DNA of 64,000 bases, taken from NCBI RefSeq assembly GCF_014650075.1, contig NZ_BMUG01000005.1, forward strand, positions 372,001-436,000. The letters run 5' to 3'. This stretch comes from Streptomyces microflavus (GTDB lineage: Bacteria > Actinomycetota > Actinomycetes > Streptomycetales > Streptomycetaceae). The position numbers and the translations under genes were made by a program. The notes below the pieces were generated by a model. It was not told the origin of the DNA and made no database searches. It saw nothing but the letters and a program-made list of their open reading frames with translations. Below are positions 43,556-52,627 of this stretch, piece after piece. Numbering within the stretch: the first letter of the stretch is position 1; each line of letters starts with the position of its first letter.

Positions 43556-44908
43556 ATGAGAAGTTCTGTTCTTCGTCGTACCTGTGCCACCGCCGTCGCC
43601 ACCGCACTGGCCGTCACCGGCCTGGCCGCCTGCAACTCCGAGGGCGAGAGCGCCGCGGACGGCAAGACGCGCATCACCGTCAACTGCTGGCCCCAGCCGA
43701 GTGCGAAGATCGACCACAAGCGGTTCGACGAGGACGTCAAGACGTTCGAGAAGCAGAACCCGGACATCGACATCACCGCGCACGACGCCTTCCCGTGCCA
43801 GGACCCCAAGACGTTCGACGCGAAGCTGGCCGGAGGCCAGATGGAGGACGTGTTCTACACGTACTTCACCGACACCGAACGCGTCGTCTCCATCAACCAG
43901 GCCGCGGACATCACCGAGTACGTCAAGGACCTCAAGGCGTACAAGGACATAGCCCAGCCCCTGCGTGACGCCTACACGGTCGACGGGAAGATCTACGGCG
44001 TTCCGCGCACCAACTACTCCATGGGCCTGCTCTACAGCAAGGCGCTGTTCACCAAGGCCGGCCTCGACCCGGAGAAGCCCCCGGCCACCTGGCCGGAGGT
44101 CCAGGCCGCCGCCAAGAAGATCGCGGGCCTCGGCAACGGAACCGTCGGCTTCGCCGAGTACAGCGCCCAGAACCAGGGCGGCTGGCACTTCACCGCCTCG
44201 ATCTACTCGCAGGGCGGCTCGGTCGTCAGCGAGGACGGCAAGAAGGCCGCGGTCGACACCCCCGAGGGCAAGGCGGTCCTGCAGAACCTCAAGGACATGC
44301 GCTGGCGCGACAACTCCATGGGCGCCAAGCAGCTCCTCATCATCAACGACACCCTCCAGATGATGGGCTCCGGCAAGCTCGGCATGTACCTCGCCGCCCC
44401 CGACAACGTGCCGCGCATCGTCAAGGAGGCCGGCGGGAAGTACGAGGACCTCGCGTTCGCCCCGATGCCCGGCGGCAAGGGCACCCTGATGGGCGGCGAC
44501 GGCTACATGTTCAACAAGAAGGCCACCCCGGCCCAGATCAAGGCCGGGCTCAAGTGGCTGGAGTGGACCTTCCTCACCCCGGGCCAGGGCTACATGAACA
44601 ACTACGCCCGCGCCGCCGAGGACCAGTCGCCGGTCGGCCTGCCCGAGCCGCGCCTGTTCACCGGCGCCACCGACGCCAAGGACCAGGAGCTGAAGAAGGC
44701 GTCCGCCAACGTGCCGGTGGAGAACTACCAGGCGTTCATCGACGGCGGCCAGAACCTGGACATGAAGCTGGAGCCCAAGCACGGCCAGCAGATCTACGCC
44801 GTCCTCGACGGCGCCGTCTCCGCGGTGCTCACCAAGAAGGACGCCGACATCGACCAGCTCCTCAAGGACGCCCAGTCGAAGATCGACGGAATCCTGACCC
44901 GGGGCTGA
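43556..44908 (+). CDS. Sugar ABC transporter substrate-binding lipoprotein
   Basis: A 450-residue family-1 (CUT1) solute-binding protein. The lipobox LAACN places the anchored Cys at residue 26. The mature part has the two-lobe binding-protein pattern: NCWPQPSAKIDHKRFDEDVKTFEKQNPDID, KTFDAKLAGGQMEDVFYTY and YTVDGKIYGVPRTNYSMGLLYSKALF. It captures an oligosaccharide, probably an alpha-glucoside given the GH13 gene in the operon. Likeness to MalE is limited. GAGGGG precedes the ATG. Confidence 0.92.
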   Translation: MRSSVLRRTCATAVATALAVTGLAACNSEGESAADGKTRITVNCWPQPSAKIDHKRFDEDVKTFEKQNPDIDITAHDAFPCQDPKTFDAKLAGGQMEDVFYTYFTDTERVVSINQAADITEYVKDLKAYKDIAQPLRDAYTVDGKIYGVPRTNYSMGLLYSKALFTKAGLDPEKPPATWPEVQAAAKKIAGLGNGTVGFAEYSAQNQGGWHFTASIYSQGGSVVSEDGKKAAVDTPEGKAVLQNLKDMRWRDNSMGAKQLLIINDTLQMMGSGKLGMYLAAPDNVPRIVKEAGGKYEDLAFAPMPGGKGTLMGGDGYMFNKKATPAQIKAGLKWLEWTFLTPGQGYMNNYARAAEDQSPVGLPEPRLFTGATDAKDQELKKASANVPVENYQAFIDGGQNLDMKLEPKHGQQIYAVLDGAVSAVLTKKDADIDQLLKDAQSKIDGILTRG

Positions 44909-44910
44909 GC

Positions 44911-45879
44911 ATGAAGACCACGTCCCAGCAGGCTCCACCCGCGGTGACGCGGCCCGCCGGCGCGACGCCCCCTTCGGGGGGCGCCCGCCCGGCGGGCCGC
45001 GGGCCCCTCTCCCCGCTCCGCCGGAAGATCGCCGACCAGGCCACCGCCTACGCGTTCCTGACCGGCGGTCTGCTCTGCTTCATCCTCTTCTCCTGGTACC
45101 CGGCCATCCGGTCGGTGATCATCGCGTTCCAGAAGTACACGCCCGGCTCCGACCCCCAGTGGGTGGGCACCGCCAACTTCACCCGGGTCTTCCAGGACCC
45201 CGAATTCGCGGCGGCCTGGCGCAACACGCTCACCTTCACCGTGCTCGCCCTGGTCATCGGGTTCGCGATCCCGTTCGTCATGGCCCTCGTCCTCAACGAA
45301 CTCCGCCACGCCAAGGCGTTCTTCCGGGTCGTCGTCTACCTCCCGGTGATGATCCCGCCGGTGGTCAGCGCCCTGCTGTGGAAGTGGTTCTACGATCCGG
45401 GCGCGGGCCTCGCCAACGAGGTGCTCGGCTTTCTCCACCTGCCGACGTCGAACTGGACCAACGGCGCCGACACCGCCCTCGTCTCCCTCGTCATCGTCGC
45501 CACCTGGGCCAACATGGGCGGCACCGTCCTCATCTACCTCGCCGCGCTCCAGGGCATCCCCGGCGAGCTCTACGAGGCGGCCGAGCTGGACGGCGCGTCC
45601 GTCTGGCAGCGCATCCGGCACGTCACCATCCCGCAGACCCGCTTCATCATCCTGATGCTGATGCTCCTCCAGGTCATCGCGACGATGCAGGTGTTCACCG
45701 AACCCTTCGTCATCACCGGGGGCGGGCCGGAGAACTCCACCGTCACCGTGCTCTACCTGATCTACAAGTACGCCTTCCTCTACAACGACTTCGGCGGCGC
45801 GTCCGCCCTCAGCGTGATGCTCCTGCTGGTGCTGAGCGCCTTCTCCGCCCTGTACCTGCGACTCACCCGCACCGACTGA
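44911..45879 (+). CDS. Sugar ABC transporter permease (MalF-type)
   Basis: A 322-residue inner-membrane permease. A Pro-rich N-terminal tail (1-38) precedes six helices. The EAA loop is YEAAELDGASVWQRIRHVTIPQTRF (the ATPase-coupling helix). The ATG starts two bases after the binding-protein stop. It pairs with the next permease. No ATPase gene lies in the operon, as in many Streptomyces sugar systems that share MsiK. Confidence 0.93.
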   Translation: MKTTSQQAPPAVTRPAGATPPSGGARPAGRGPLSPLRRKIADQATAYAFLTGGLLCFILFSWYPAIRSVIIAFQKYTPGSDPQWVGTANFTRVFQDPEFAAAWRNTLTFTVLALVIGFAIPFVMALVLNELRHAKAFFRVVVYLPVMIPPVVSALLWKWFYDPGAGLANEVLGFLHLPTSNWTNGADTALVSLVIVATWANMGGTVLIYLAALQGIPGELYEAAELDGASVWQRIRHVTIPQTRFIILMLMLLQVIATMQVFTEPFVITGGGPENSTVTVLYLIYKYAFLYNDFGGASALSVMLLLVLSAFSALYLRLTRTD

Positions 45880-45897
45880 GAGGAGCGGCCGCCCACC

Positions 45898-46851
45898 ATG
45901 ACCCAGACAGCTCCGCCCCCGGTACAGCAGCCACCCGCCGCCCTCACCAAGCGGCCCGCGGACCCGCCCGCCGAGCGGTCCGTACGCACCATCGTCTCCC
46001 CGCTCGCGCTCGCCGGACGGCGCGGCAAGGTCACGTACTGGTCGGTGTTCGCCCTCGTCGTCCTCCTCTTCGCCTTCGCGTTCCTCTTCCCCGTCTACTG
46101 GATGGTCACGGGCGCGATGAAACCGCCCGAGGAAGTGGTGCGCACCCCGCCCACCCTCGTCCCCGACCGGTGGCAGGTGACCGGCTACACCGACGCCTGG
46201 GACCTGATGCGGCTGCCCACCCACCTGTGGAACACGGTGGTCCAGGCGACCGGGGCGTGGGTGCTGCAGATCATCTTCTGCACGGCCGCCGCCTACGCCC
46301 TGTCCAAACTCAAGCCCGCCTTCGGCAAGGTGATCCTCGGCGGCATCCTCGCCACCCTGATGGTCCCGGTCCAGGCCCTCGTCGTACCGAAGTACCTGAC
46401 CATCGTGGACATGCCGCTGATCCACGTCAACCTGCTCAACGACCCGCTGGCCATCTGGCTGCCGGCCGTCGCGAACGCCTTCAACCTCTACCTGCTCAAA
46501 CGGTTCTTCGACCAGATACCGCGCGATGTGCTGGAGGCGGCCGAGATCGACGGCGCGGGCAAGCTCCGTACGCTCTGGTCCATCGTGCTGCCCCTGTCGC
46601 GGCCGGTGCTCGGCGTCGTCTCGATCTTCGCGCTCGTCGCCGTGTGGCAGGACTTCCTCTGGCCCCTGATGGTCTTCTCCGACACCGACAAGCAGCCGAT
46701 CAGCGTCGCCCTGGTCCAGCTCTCCCAGAACGTGCCCCTGACCGTGCTGATCGGCGCCATGGTCATCGCGAGCATTCCCATGGTCCTGATGTTCCTGGTC
46801 TTCCAGCGGCACATCATCGCCGGAATCAGCGCGGGGAGCACGAAGGGCTGA
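45898..46851 (+). CDS. Sugar ABC transporter permease (MalG-type)
   Basis: A 317-residue permease. Six helices follow a Pro-rich cytoplasmic tail (1-45). The coupling loop is LEAAEIDGAGKLRTLWSIVLPLSRPVL. LKRFFDQIP and FQRHIIAGISAGSTKG match MalG-type proteins. It forms the heterodimeric channel with the preceding permease. AGAGGAGCGG precedes the ATG. Confidence 0.93.
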   Translation: MTQTAPPPVQQPPAALTKRPADPPAERSVRTIVSPLALAGRRGKVTYWSVFALVVLLFAFAFLFPVYWMVTGAMKPPEEVVRTPPTLVPDRWQVTGYTDAWDLMRLPTHLWNTVVQATGAWVLQIIFCTAAAYALSKLKPAFGKVILGGILATLMVPVQALVVPKYLTIVDMPLIHVNLLNDPLAIWLPAVANAFNLYLLKRFFDQIPRDVLEAAEIDGAGKLRTLWSIVLPLSRPVLGVVSIFALVAVWQDFLWPLMVFSDTDKQPISVALVQLSQNVPLTVLIGAMVIASIPMVLMFLVFQRHIIAGISAGSTKG

Positions 46852-47030
46852 CCGGCCGTCAGCACCGGGCGGGACCTCGGGCCGACCCGTACCGCCCACC
46901 CCGGACCCGTCGCCGCCCCCGGCATCCCGCCCCGCTCCGGGGCGGCGGCGCCAGAACCTCCAGCTCCTCCCTGTTGCGCGGACCGGCCCACCCCGTCGGC
47001 GACCGCGCCCGTCCGAAAGGAACCCGCCTT

Positions 47031-48632
47031 ATGGAAGGCAGCCAGCTTGCCGCCGACGACTGGTGGCGCTCGGCCGTCATTTACCAGGTCTACGTCCGCA
47101 GCTTCGCCGACGGCGACGGCGACGGCACCGGCGATCTGACGGGTGTGCGGTCCCGGCTGCCCTACCTGGCCGAACTCGGGGTCGACGCCCTGTGGTTCAC
47201 GCCCTGGTACCTCTCGCCGATGGCGGACGGCGGCTACGACGTCGCGGACTACCGGGTCATCGACCCCTCCTTCGGCAACCTCGCGGAGGCCGAGAAGCTC
47301 ATCGCCGAGGCCCGGCAGGCAGGTATCCGGACCATCATCGACATCGTGCCCAACCACGTCTCCGACCAGCACGTCTGGTTCAAGGCGGCGCTCGCCGCGG
47401 GCCCCGGCAGCCCGGAGCGGGAACTCTTCCACTTCCGCCCCGGCCGCGGCGTCCACGGCGAACTGCCGCCCAACGACTGGGAGAGCGAGTTCGGGGGAGT
47501 GCCCTGGACCCGCGTCGAGGACGGCCAGTGGTACCTGCACCTCTTCGCCACCGAACAGCCCGACCTCAACTGGGCGCACCCGGCCGTACGCCAGGAGCAC
47601 GAGGACGTCCTGCGATTCTGGTTCGAGCGGGGCGTCGCCGGTGTCCGCATCGACTCCGCCGCCCTCGTCGCCAAGGACCCCGCACTGCCGGACGTCGCCG
47701 GACACCCGGGACCGCACCCCTACGTCGACCGGGACGAGCTCCACGACATCTACCGCGGCTGGCGGGCCATCGCCGACGAGTTCGACGGCATCTTCGTCGG
47801 CGAGGTCTGGCTCCCCGACTCCGAGCGCTTCGCCCGCTACCTGCGCCCCGACGAACTGCACACCGCCTTCAACTTCAGCTTCCTCAGCTGCCCCTGGGAC
47901 GGCGAGCGGCTGCGCCGGTCCATCGACGAGACCCTCGCCGAACACGCCCCGGTCGGCGCCCCCGCCACCTGGGTCCTCTGCAACCACGACATCACCCGGA
48001 CCGTCACCCGCTACGGCCGCGAGGACACCAGCTTCGCCTTCACCAGCAAGGCGTTCGGCGTCCCCAGCGACCTGGAACTCGGCACCCGCCGCGCCCGCGC
48101 CGCCGCCCTGCTCTCCCTCGCCCTGCCCGGCTCCGTCTACCTCTACCAGGGCGAGGAACTGGGCCTCCCGGAGGCCGACGTACCGCTGGACCGCATCCAG
48201 GACCCGATGTACTTCCGGTCCCAGGGCCGGGCCCCCGGCCGCGACGGCTGCCGCACCCCGCTGCCCTGGGCGGCGGACGAACCGTACGCCGGCTTCGGCT
48301 CCACGGTGGAGCCCTGGCTGCCGCTCCCGGACGACTGGGCGGCCCACGCCGCCGACCTCCAGGCCACCGACCCCGCCTCCATGCTGGCCCTCTACCGGGA
48401 GGCCCTGCGGCAGCGGCGCAACCTGCCCGAGCTGCACACCGGGCAGCTGCGCTGGCTGAGCGAGGAGCGGGACGTCCTCGTCTTCGCGCGCGGCGCCACC
48501 CTGGTCTGCGTGGTCAACCTGGCCGAAGCCCCCGCGGAGCTCCCGGACCACACCGGCGTCCTGCTCGCCAGCAACCCCCTGGACGACCGGGGCCGGCTGC
48601 CGAAGGACACGGCGGTGTGGCTGGCGGTCTGA
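47031..48632 (+). CDS. GH13 alpha-glucosidase
   Basis: A 533-residue glycoside hydrolase. GH13 conserved regions are visible: DIVPNHVSDQH (region I), GVRIDSAALVAKD (nucleophile Asp), FVGEVWLPD (acid/base Glu) and CNHDITRTVTRYG (transition-state Asp). The start WWRSAVIYQVYVRSFADGDGDGTGD is that of oligo-1,6- or alpha-1,4-glucosidases. It lacks a signal peptide, so it acts in the cytoplasm on the imported alpha-glucoside. It ends the ABC operon, 179 bases after the second permease. Maltose, isomaltose or trehalulose are all possible substrates. Confidence 0.92.
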   Translation: MEGSQLAADDWWRSAVIYQVYVRSFADGDGDGTGDLTGVRSRLPYLAELGVDALWFTPWYLSPMADGGYDVADYRVIDPSFGNLAEAEKLIAEARQAGIRTIIDIVPNHVSDQHVWFKAALAAGPGSPERELFHFRPGRGVHGELPPNDWESEFGGVPWTRVEDGQWYLHLFATEQPDLNWAHPAVRQEHEDVLRFWFERGVAGVRIDSAALVAKDPALPDVAGHPGPHPYVDRDELHDIYRGWRAIADEFDGIFVGEVWLPDSERFARYLRPDELHTAFNFSFLSCPWDGERLRRSIDETLAEHAPVGAPATWVLCNHDITRTVTRYGREDTSFAFTSKAFGVPSDLELGTRRARAAALLSLALPGSVYLYQGEELGLPEADVPLDRIQDPMYFRSQGRAPGRDGCRTPLPWAADEPYAGFGSTVEPWLPLPDDWAAHAADLQATDPASMLALYREALRQRRNLPELHTGQLRWLSEERDVLVFARGATLVCVVNLAEAPAELPDHTGVLLASNPLDDRGRLPKDTAVWLAV

Positions 48633-48647
48633 TCCCCGTACGGCGAA

Positions 48648-48695
48648 CCGTGCCGGCCCCGGACACCGCGACGGCGTCCGGGGCCGCGCGCACGG
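48648..48695. terminator. Hairpin between convergent GH13 and TsaD-like genes
   Basis: GGCCCCGGAC (48655-48664) and GTCCGGGGCC (48676-48685) pair perfectly. The outer CCGTG/CACGG arms (48648-48652, 48691-48695) extend the stem. It serves both converging genes. Confidence 0.75.
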
Positions 48696-48696
48696 C

Positions 48697-49767
48697 TCAG
48701 GCGGCCCGGACCGCGCCCCGCGCCACCGGGTGCAGCGCCGCGTACTCCAGCGGCGCCGACGGATCGATCGACACGTCCATCGGAGCGGGCTCCGCCCCGG
48801 CCCGCACCAGCAGGTCACCGACCGCCGCGATCATCGCCCCGTTGTCCGTGCACAGCCGCAGCGGCGGCACCCGCAGCGTGATCCCGGCCGCCCGGCACCG
48901 CTCCTCCGCCAGCTCCCGCACCCGCGAGTTGGCGGCCACCCCGCCGACCACGACCAGCGTGGACACCCCGTGGTCGCGGCAGGCCGCCACCGCCTTGCGG
49001 GTCAGCACATCGGCCACGGCCTCCTGGAGCGACGCGGCACCGTCGGCCAGGGGCAGCTCCCCGCCCTCCACGCGCCGCTGCTCGGCCCACCGGGCGGCAG
49101 CGGTCTTCAGCCCGGAGAACGAGAAGGCGTACGGGGCGTCCCGCGCCCCGGTCATCGGGCGCGGGAACGCCACCGCGCGCGGATCGCCCTCCCGCGCCGC
49201 CCGGTCGATCGCCGGACCGCCCGGATAGGGCAGCCCGAACACCCGGGCCACCTTGTCGAAGCACTCACCGGCCGCGTCGTCCACGGTGTCCCCGAGATGG
49301 ACGATCGGGTCACGGGCCAGATCCCGCACGAGCAGCAGCGAGGTGTGGCCGCCGGAGACGATCAGCACCACGCACGGATCGGGCAGCGGACCGTGCTCCA
49401 GGGTGTCCGCGGCCACGTGCCCCGCCAGGTGATGGACCCCGTACAGCGGCACGTCCAGCGCGTACGCCAGTCCCTTGGCCCCGGCCAGCCCCACCTGGAG
49501 CGCCCCGGAGAGGCCGGGCCCGGTGGTGACGGCGACCGCGCCGATGTCCGAAATCCGCAGTCCCGCGCTCTCCAGCGCCTGGCGCACGACGGGGCCGAAG
49601 GAGTGCACATGCGCCCGCGCGGCGATCTCGGGCACGACACCGCCGAAGCGGGCGTGCTCGTCCATGCTCGACGCCAGTGCGTGACCGAGCAGGCGTCCGT
49701 CCCGGACCAGACCGGCCCCGGTCTCGTCGCACGACGACTCGATCCCGAGCACCACGGGAGAGCCCAC
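48697..49767 (-). CDS. TsaD-family tRNA N6-threonylcarbamoyltransferase paralog
   Basis: A 356-residue Kae1/TsaD-type protein. ESSCDETGAGLV, the metal-binding HLAGH, VSGGHTSLLL, DAAGECFDKVARVFGLPYPGGPAIDR, FSFSGLKTA, GGVAANSRVREL and CTDNGAMIA are all present. It should transfer threonylcarbamoyl to A37 of ANN-decoding tRNAs. GTG 49767 follows AAGGAGG. The usual neighbours (tsaB, tsaE, rimI, alr) are absent, so this is probably a second copy rather than the housekeeping gene. A Nur-like box lies upstream, so expression may respond to metal. Confidence 0.85.
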   Translation of the reverse strand: MGSPVVLGIESSCDETGAGLVRDGRLLGHALASSMDEHARFGGVVPEIAARAHVHSFGPVVRQALESAGLRISDIGAVAVTTGPGLSGALQVGLAGAKGLAYALDVPLYGVHHLAGHVAADTLEHGPLPDPCVVLIVSGGHTSLLLVRDLARDPIVHLGDTVDDAAGECFDKVARVFGLPYPGGPAIDRAAREGDPRAVAFPRPMTGARDAPYAFSFSGLKTAAARWAEQRRVEGGELPLADGAASLQEAVADVLTRKAVAACRDHGVSTLVVVGGVAANSRVRELAEERCRAAGITLRVPPLRLCTDNGAMIAAVGDLLVRAGAEPAPMDVSIDPSAPLEYAALHPVARGAVRAA

Positions 49768-49794
49768 GGCCGCCTCCTTGCCGTAAATCGGTAA

Positions 49795-49811
49795 TTGCAA
49801 CCTATGTGCAA
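49795..49811 (-). promoter_or_regulatory. Nur-box-like dyad upstream of TsaD-like gene
   Basis: TTGCAA-CCTAT-GTGCAA resembles the Nur box (TTGCAA-N5-TTGCAA) recognised by the nickel-responsive Fur-family repressor of Streptomyces. It lies 28 bases upstream of the GTG start, where a promoter is expected. The consensus is from memory. Confidence 0.5.
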
Positions 49812-49867
49812 CAAGGTAGCCGACGGTCCGCGCGGCCCGCGTACCGGATCGGCCGCGTACCGGATCA

Positions 49868-50800
49868 TCAGGACCGGTGCTCCAGCAGGGTCGCGGCGAG
49901 GGCGACCTGAGCGGGTTCCAGCGCGGTCCTCCCGTCCTCGATGTCCCACAGCGCGTTCTGCAGCACCCGGCCCAGCGTCCAGCCGGCGGCCCGCCGCCGG
50001 TCCAGGCCGAGCGCCTCGGTGAGCAGGTCGAACCGGTACAGCACCGGGCCCGTCACCCCGCCCGCCACCACGTACTCCCACCGGATGTCCAGGGCGGGCC
50101 ACAGCTCGAACCCGGGGTCACCGGCCAGCGGCTCCGGATCGATGGCGAGCCATGGCTCCCGCTCACCGGCCAGCACGTTGCCGTCGTGCAGATCCCAGTG
50201 GAGCAGCCGGTCACCCGCCTCACCGGTCAGTTCGGCCACGGCCGCCGCACAGGTCCGTACGAGCTCCCGCTCCGCCGGATCACCCAGCAGCAACAGCGCC
50301 TCGGGCGCCTGCTCGGTCATCGCCTCCGCGATGTCGGCGAGCCTCCGCATCCCCTGCGGCGCCGGCACCGCCGACAGCCGCGCCATCAGCCCGGCCAGCA
50401 CGCCCACCGCCACCGTGCCGTCCGGCTCCGCCGACAGCGGACGCCCCGCGTCCAGCCGCTCCAGCAACTGCGCGCCCGCCACCGGATCACTGTCGAGGAG
50501 TCGCACCACCCCGTCGCCGTCCCAGGCCCGGAGCCCCGCGGCCACCCCGGAGTTCTCCGCACTCGGCGGCTGGAGCTTGAGCACGGCCGGCGTACCGTCC
50601 GTGCGGACCACCGGCAGCACCAGCCCGGCCATGCCGCTCCCGGCCGGCCCGTCCCGCCGAAGCCCCCAGCGGTCCAGGAAATCCGCGGCCTGCCGGGGCA
50701 GCGCGGCCAGCCACGCCCGGCCCCGGGGGTCACCGGGTGCGCCGTACGACGCGACCAGGGCGTCGGGGACAACGAAAGCGGGGGAGGGGACAGGACTCAT
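49868..50800 (-). CDS. Aminoglycoside O-phosphotransferase (APH(6)/streptomycin kinase family)
   Basis: A 310-residue kinase-fold protein starting MSPVPSPAFVVPDALVASYG. The motifs are GLVLPVVRTDGTPAVLKLQPPS (ATP-site Lys), HWDLHDGNVLAGEREPWLAIDPEP (catalytic loop and metal Asp) and DPGFELWPALDIRW. This pattern is that of streptomycin 6-kinases and hydroxyurea phosphotransferases. The Streptomyces genome context shows no biosynthetic partner genes, so it may be an intrinsic resistance or a housekeeping kinase. The 5' ATG at 50800 is preceded by GAGGAG. Confidence 0.85.
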   Translation of the reverse strand: MSPVPSPAFVVPDALVASYGAPGDPRGRAWLAALPRQAADFLDRWGLRRDGPAGSGMAGLVLPVVRTDGTPAVLKLQPPSAENSGVAAGLRAWDGDGVVRLLDSDPVAGAQLLERLDAGRPLSAEPDGTVAVGVLAGLMARLSAVPAPQGMRRLADIAEAMTEQAPEALLLLGDPAERELVRTCAAAVAELTGEAGDRLLHWDLHDGNVLAGEREPWLAIDPEPLAGDPGFELWPALDIRWEYVVAGGVTGPVLYRFDLLTEALGLDRRRAAGWTLGRVLQNALWDIEDGRTALEPAQVALAATLLEHRS

Positions 50801-51042
50801 CCGGGGCAGCTCCTCAAGGACGCCTTCAGCCGGGGAGGCGTCGTCGGCGATGCCCGTAGTCTGCGGCCGATCCGGTGCCGCACGCTCGCCCTTTACGCGC
50901 GCAAGCGCACCAGGAGCCGTACCCGCCCGAGCACCGCACCCCACCCCCGGCTGAGTATCCGAACTCAGGTCCGAAGGGCCGGCCGCCGCGACGATGAACA
51001 CGACCGCGAAGGTCACCCGACCGACAGGACCCCAGGAGAGCC

Positions 51043-51711
51043 GTGCTCAGCAGCGTCGCAGCCGCCGTCATCCCTTGCCTCGGCCGTCTGACGGTCACGT
51101 CCGACGACGGCGGAGCCCCGGCCCCCGGCTCCATCATCGTCGCCAACCACACCTCCCTCGCCGACCCCGGCGTCGTCCTCGCCGCACTCCTGCGCCTCGA
51201 TGTCGAACCGGTCGTCCTGGCCACCGCCTGCCTCTGGCGCATCCCGGTCCTCGGCCGGCTCCTGGAGCGCGGCGGCCATGTGCCCGTCCACCGCGCCACC
51301 CACCGGGCGGCCGACGCCCTCGGCACGGCCGCCGCCGCGATCGGGGCGGGGCGTCACGTCCTCATCTACGGGGAGGGCCGGCTGCCCCTGCGCACGGACG
51401 CCGCCGAGGCGCCGCCGGAGAGCTTCCGCAGCGGCATCGCCCGCCTGGCCCACGCATCGGGCGCGCCCGTCGTCCCGCTCGGCCAGGCCGGCGCCCGCCG
51501 GGTGACCTCCGGCTCGGGCGCCAAGCAGATCGCGGGGTTCCTCACCGCACCGGCCCGCCGCCCCCGGCTCCACGTCCACCTGGGCTCGCCCGTCCATCTG
51601 CCCCCCGGCGTCGAGGCCGCGACCGCCGCCGCCCGCGAAGCCGTCACCACCGCCTGGCGCACGGCGGCCCGGCACCTGGGCGAACCCGCGGCGGCGCTCG
51701 CCGCACGGTGA
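51043..51711 (+). CDS. 1-acyl-glycerol-3-phosphate acyltransferase-like (PlsC family)
   Basis: A 222-residue acyltransferase-fold protein. The HX4D motif is NHTSLAD. The usual EGTR block appears as YGEGRLPLR and PVVPLGQ follows. There is no clear transmembrane helix; membrane association would be peripheral. GTG 51043 has GGAGAG upstream. The variant EGRLP block may alter the substrate; acyl transfer to a lipid or a secondary-metabolite scaffold are options. Confidence 0.82.
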   Translation: MLSSVAAAVIPCLGRLTVTSDDGGAPAPGSIIVANHTSLADPGVVLAALLRLDVEPVVLATACLWRIPVLGRLLERGGHVPVHRATHRAADALGTAAAAIGAGRHVLIYGEGRLPLRTDAAEAPPESFRSGIARLAHASGAPVVPLGQAGARRVTSGSGAKQIAGFLTAPARRPRLHVHLGSPVHLPPGVEAATAAAREAVTTAWRTAARHLGEPAAALAAR

Positions 51712-51808
51712 GAGTCACGGCGGTCGCGGGTACGCGCCCGGGTGGCGCCGCCGACCCGGGCAGCGTAGGTATGTAAGGCATGTTGTCCCGGCGAGGAGAC
51801 GGATCCCG

Positions 51809-52612
51809 ATGACGGCGGCAGAGCTGAGCACCCCGGCGCACGGCGTTCCCTGCTGGGTCAGTCTCATGGCCCGGGACCTGCACGCCGCACAGGACTTCTA
51901 CACGGCCGTTCTCGGGTGGACGTTCCGCTCCGGCACCCTGGGCGAGGGTTTCACCATCGCGCACGCCGACGGCCTGCCGGTCGCCGGGATCGGCCGGATC
52001 GGGCCCGGCCTGCCCACCGCCACCTCCTGGACCCCGTACTTCGCCGTCGCCGACGTCGACGCCACCGCCGCCCGGGTACGGGAACGCGGCGGCACCATCG
52101 CAGTCGGGCCGATCCGGCTCGGCCCCGGCCGGGGAGCCGTGGCCGCGGACCGTGAAGGAGCCGGGTTCGGCTTCTGGGAGGGCCGCACCCCGCCCTGGTC
52201 GATCGGGCGGGGCAGCGCACCCGCCGCCCTCGAACTGCGCACGAGCCACGCCTTCGACGCCGCGATCTTCTACTCCGCGGTCTTCGGCTGGGACCCCCTC
52301 GAACCCGGCGGCTGCGAGGTCGGCTACGCGTACGAGCAGGACACCGTCGTCGTCCGCCAGGGCGGCCACACCGTGGCCACCCTGCGCGGCGGCGGCGACG
52401 GGGCGTCCCCCGACCCCCGGCTGCGCCCCCGGTGGCACGTCCGCTTCCAGGTCGACGACCTGGAAGCGGCCACCGAGGCCGCACGGAAGGCGGGCGGCGA
52501 GGTCTCCCCGCCGACGGGCTCCCCGGACGACGGGGCCGAATCGGTGATCGGCGACCCCGAAGGCGCCCTCTTCACGCTCTGTGCGCACCGGGCGCCGGCC
52601 TCCCCGGAGTGA
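51809..52612 (+). CDS. Two-domain VOC (glyoxalase-like) protein
   Basis: A 267-residue protein with two VOC domains. The first (about 10-125) has CWVSLMARDLHAAQDFYTAVLGWTF and FAVADVDATAARVRERGG. The second (about 135-260) has LELRTSHAFDAAIFYSAVFGWDP and FQVDDLEAATEAARKAGGEV. This architecture is common in streptomycete glyoxalase/bleomycin-binding-like proteins of unknown substrate. The ATG follows GAGGAG. It converges on the GH114 gene with 15 bases between. Confidence 0.86.
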   Translation: MTAAELSTPAHGVPCWVSLMARDLHAAQDFYTAVLGWTFRSGTLGEGFTIAHADGLPVAGIGRIGPGLPTATSWTPYFAVADVDATAARVRERGGTIAVGPIRLGPGRGAVAADREGAGFGFWEGRTPPWSIGRGSAPAALELRTSHAFDAAIFYSAVFGWDPLEPGGCEVGYAYEQDTVVVRQGGHTVATLRGGGDGASPDPRLRPRWHVRFQVDDLEAATEAARKAGGEVSPPTGSPDDGAESVIGDPEGALFTLCAHRAPASPE

Positions 52613-52627
52613 CGGCGCCGGGGCGCA

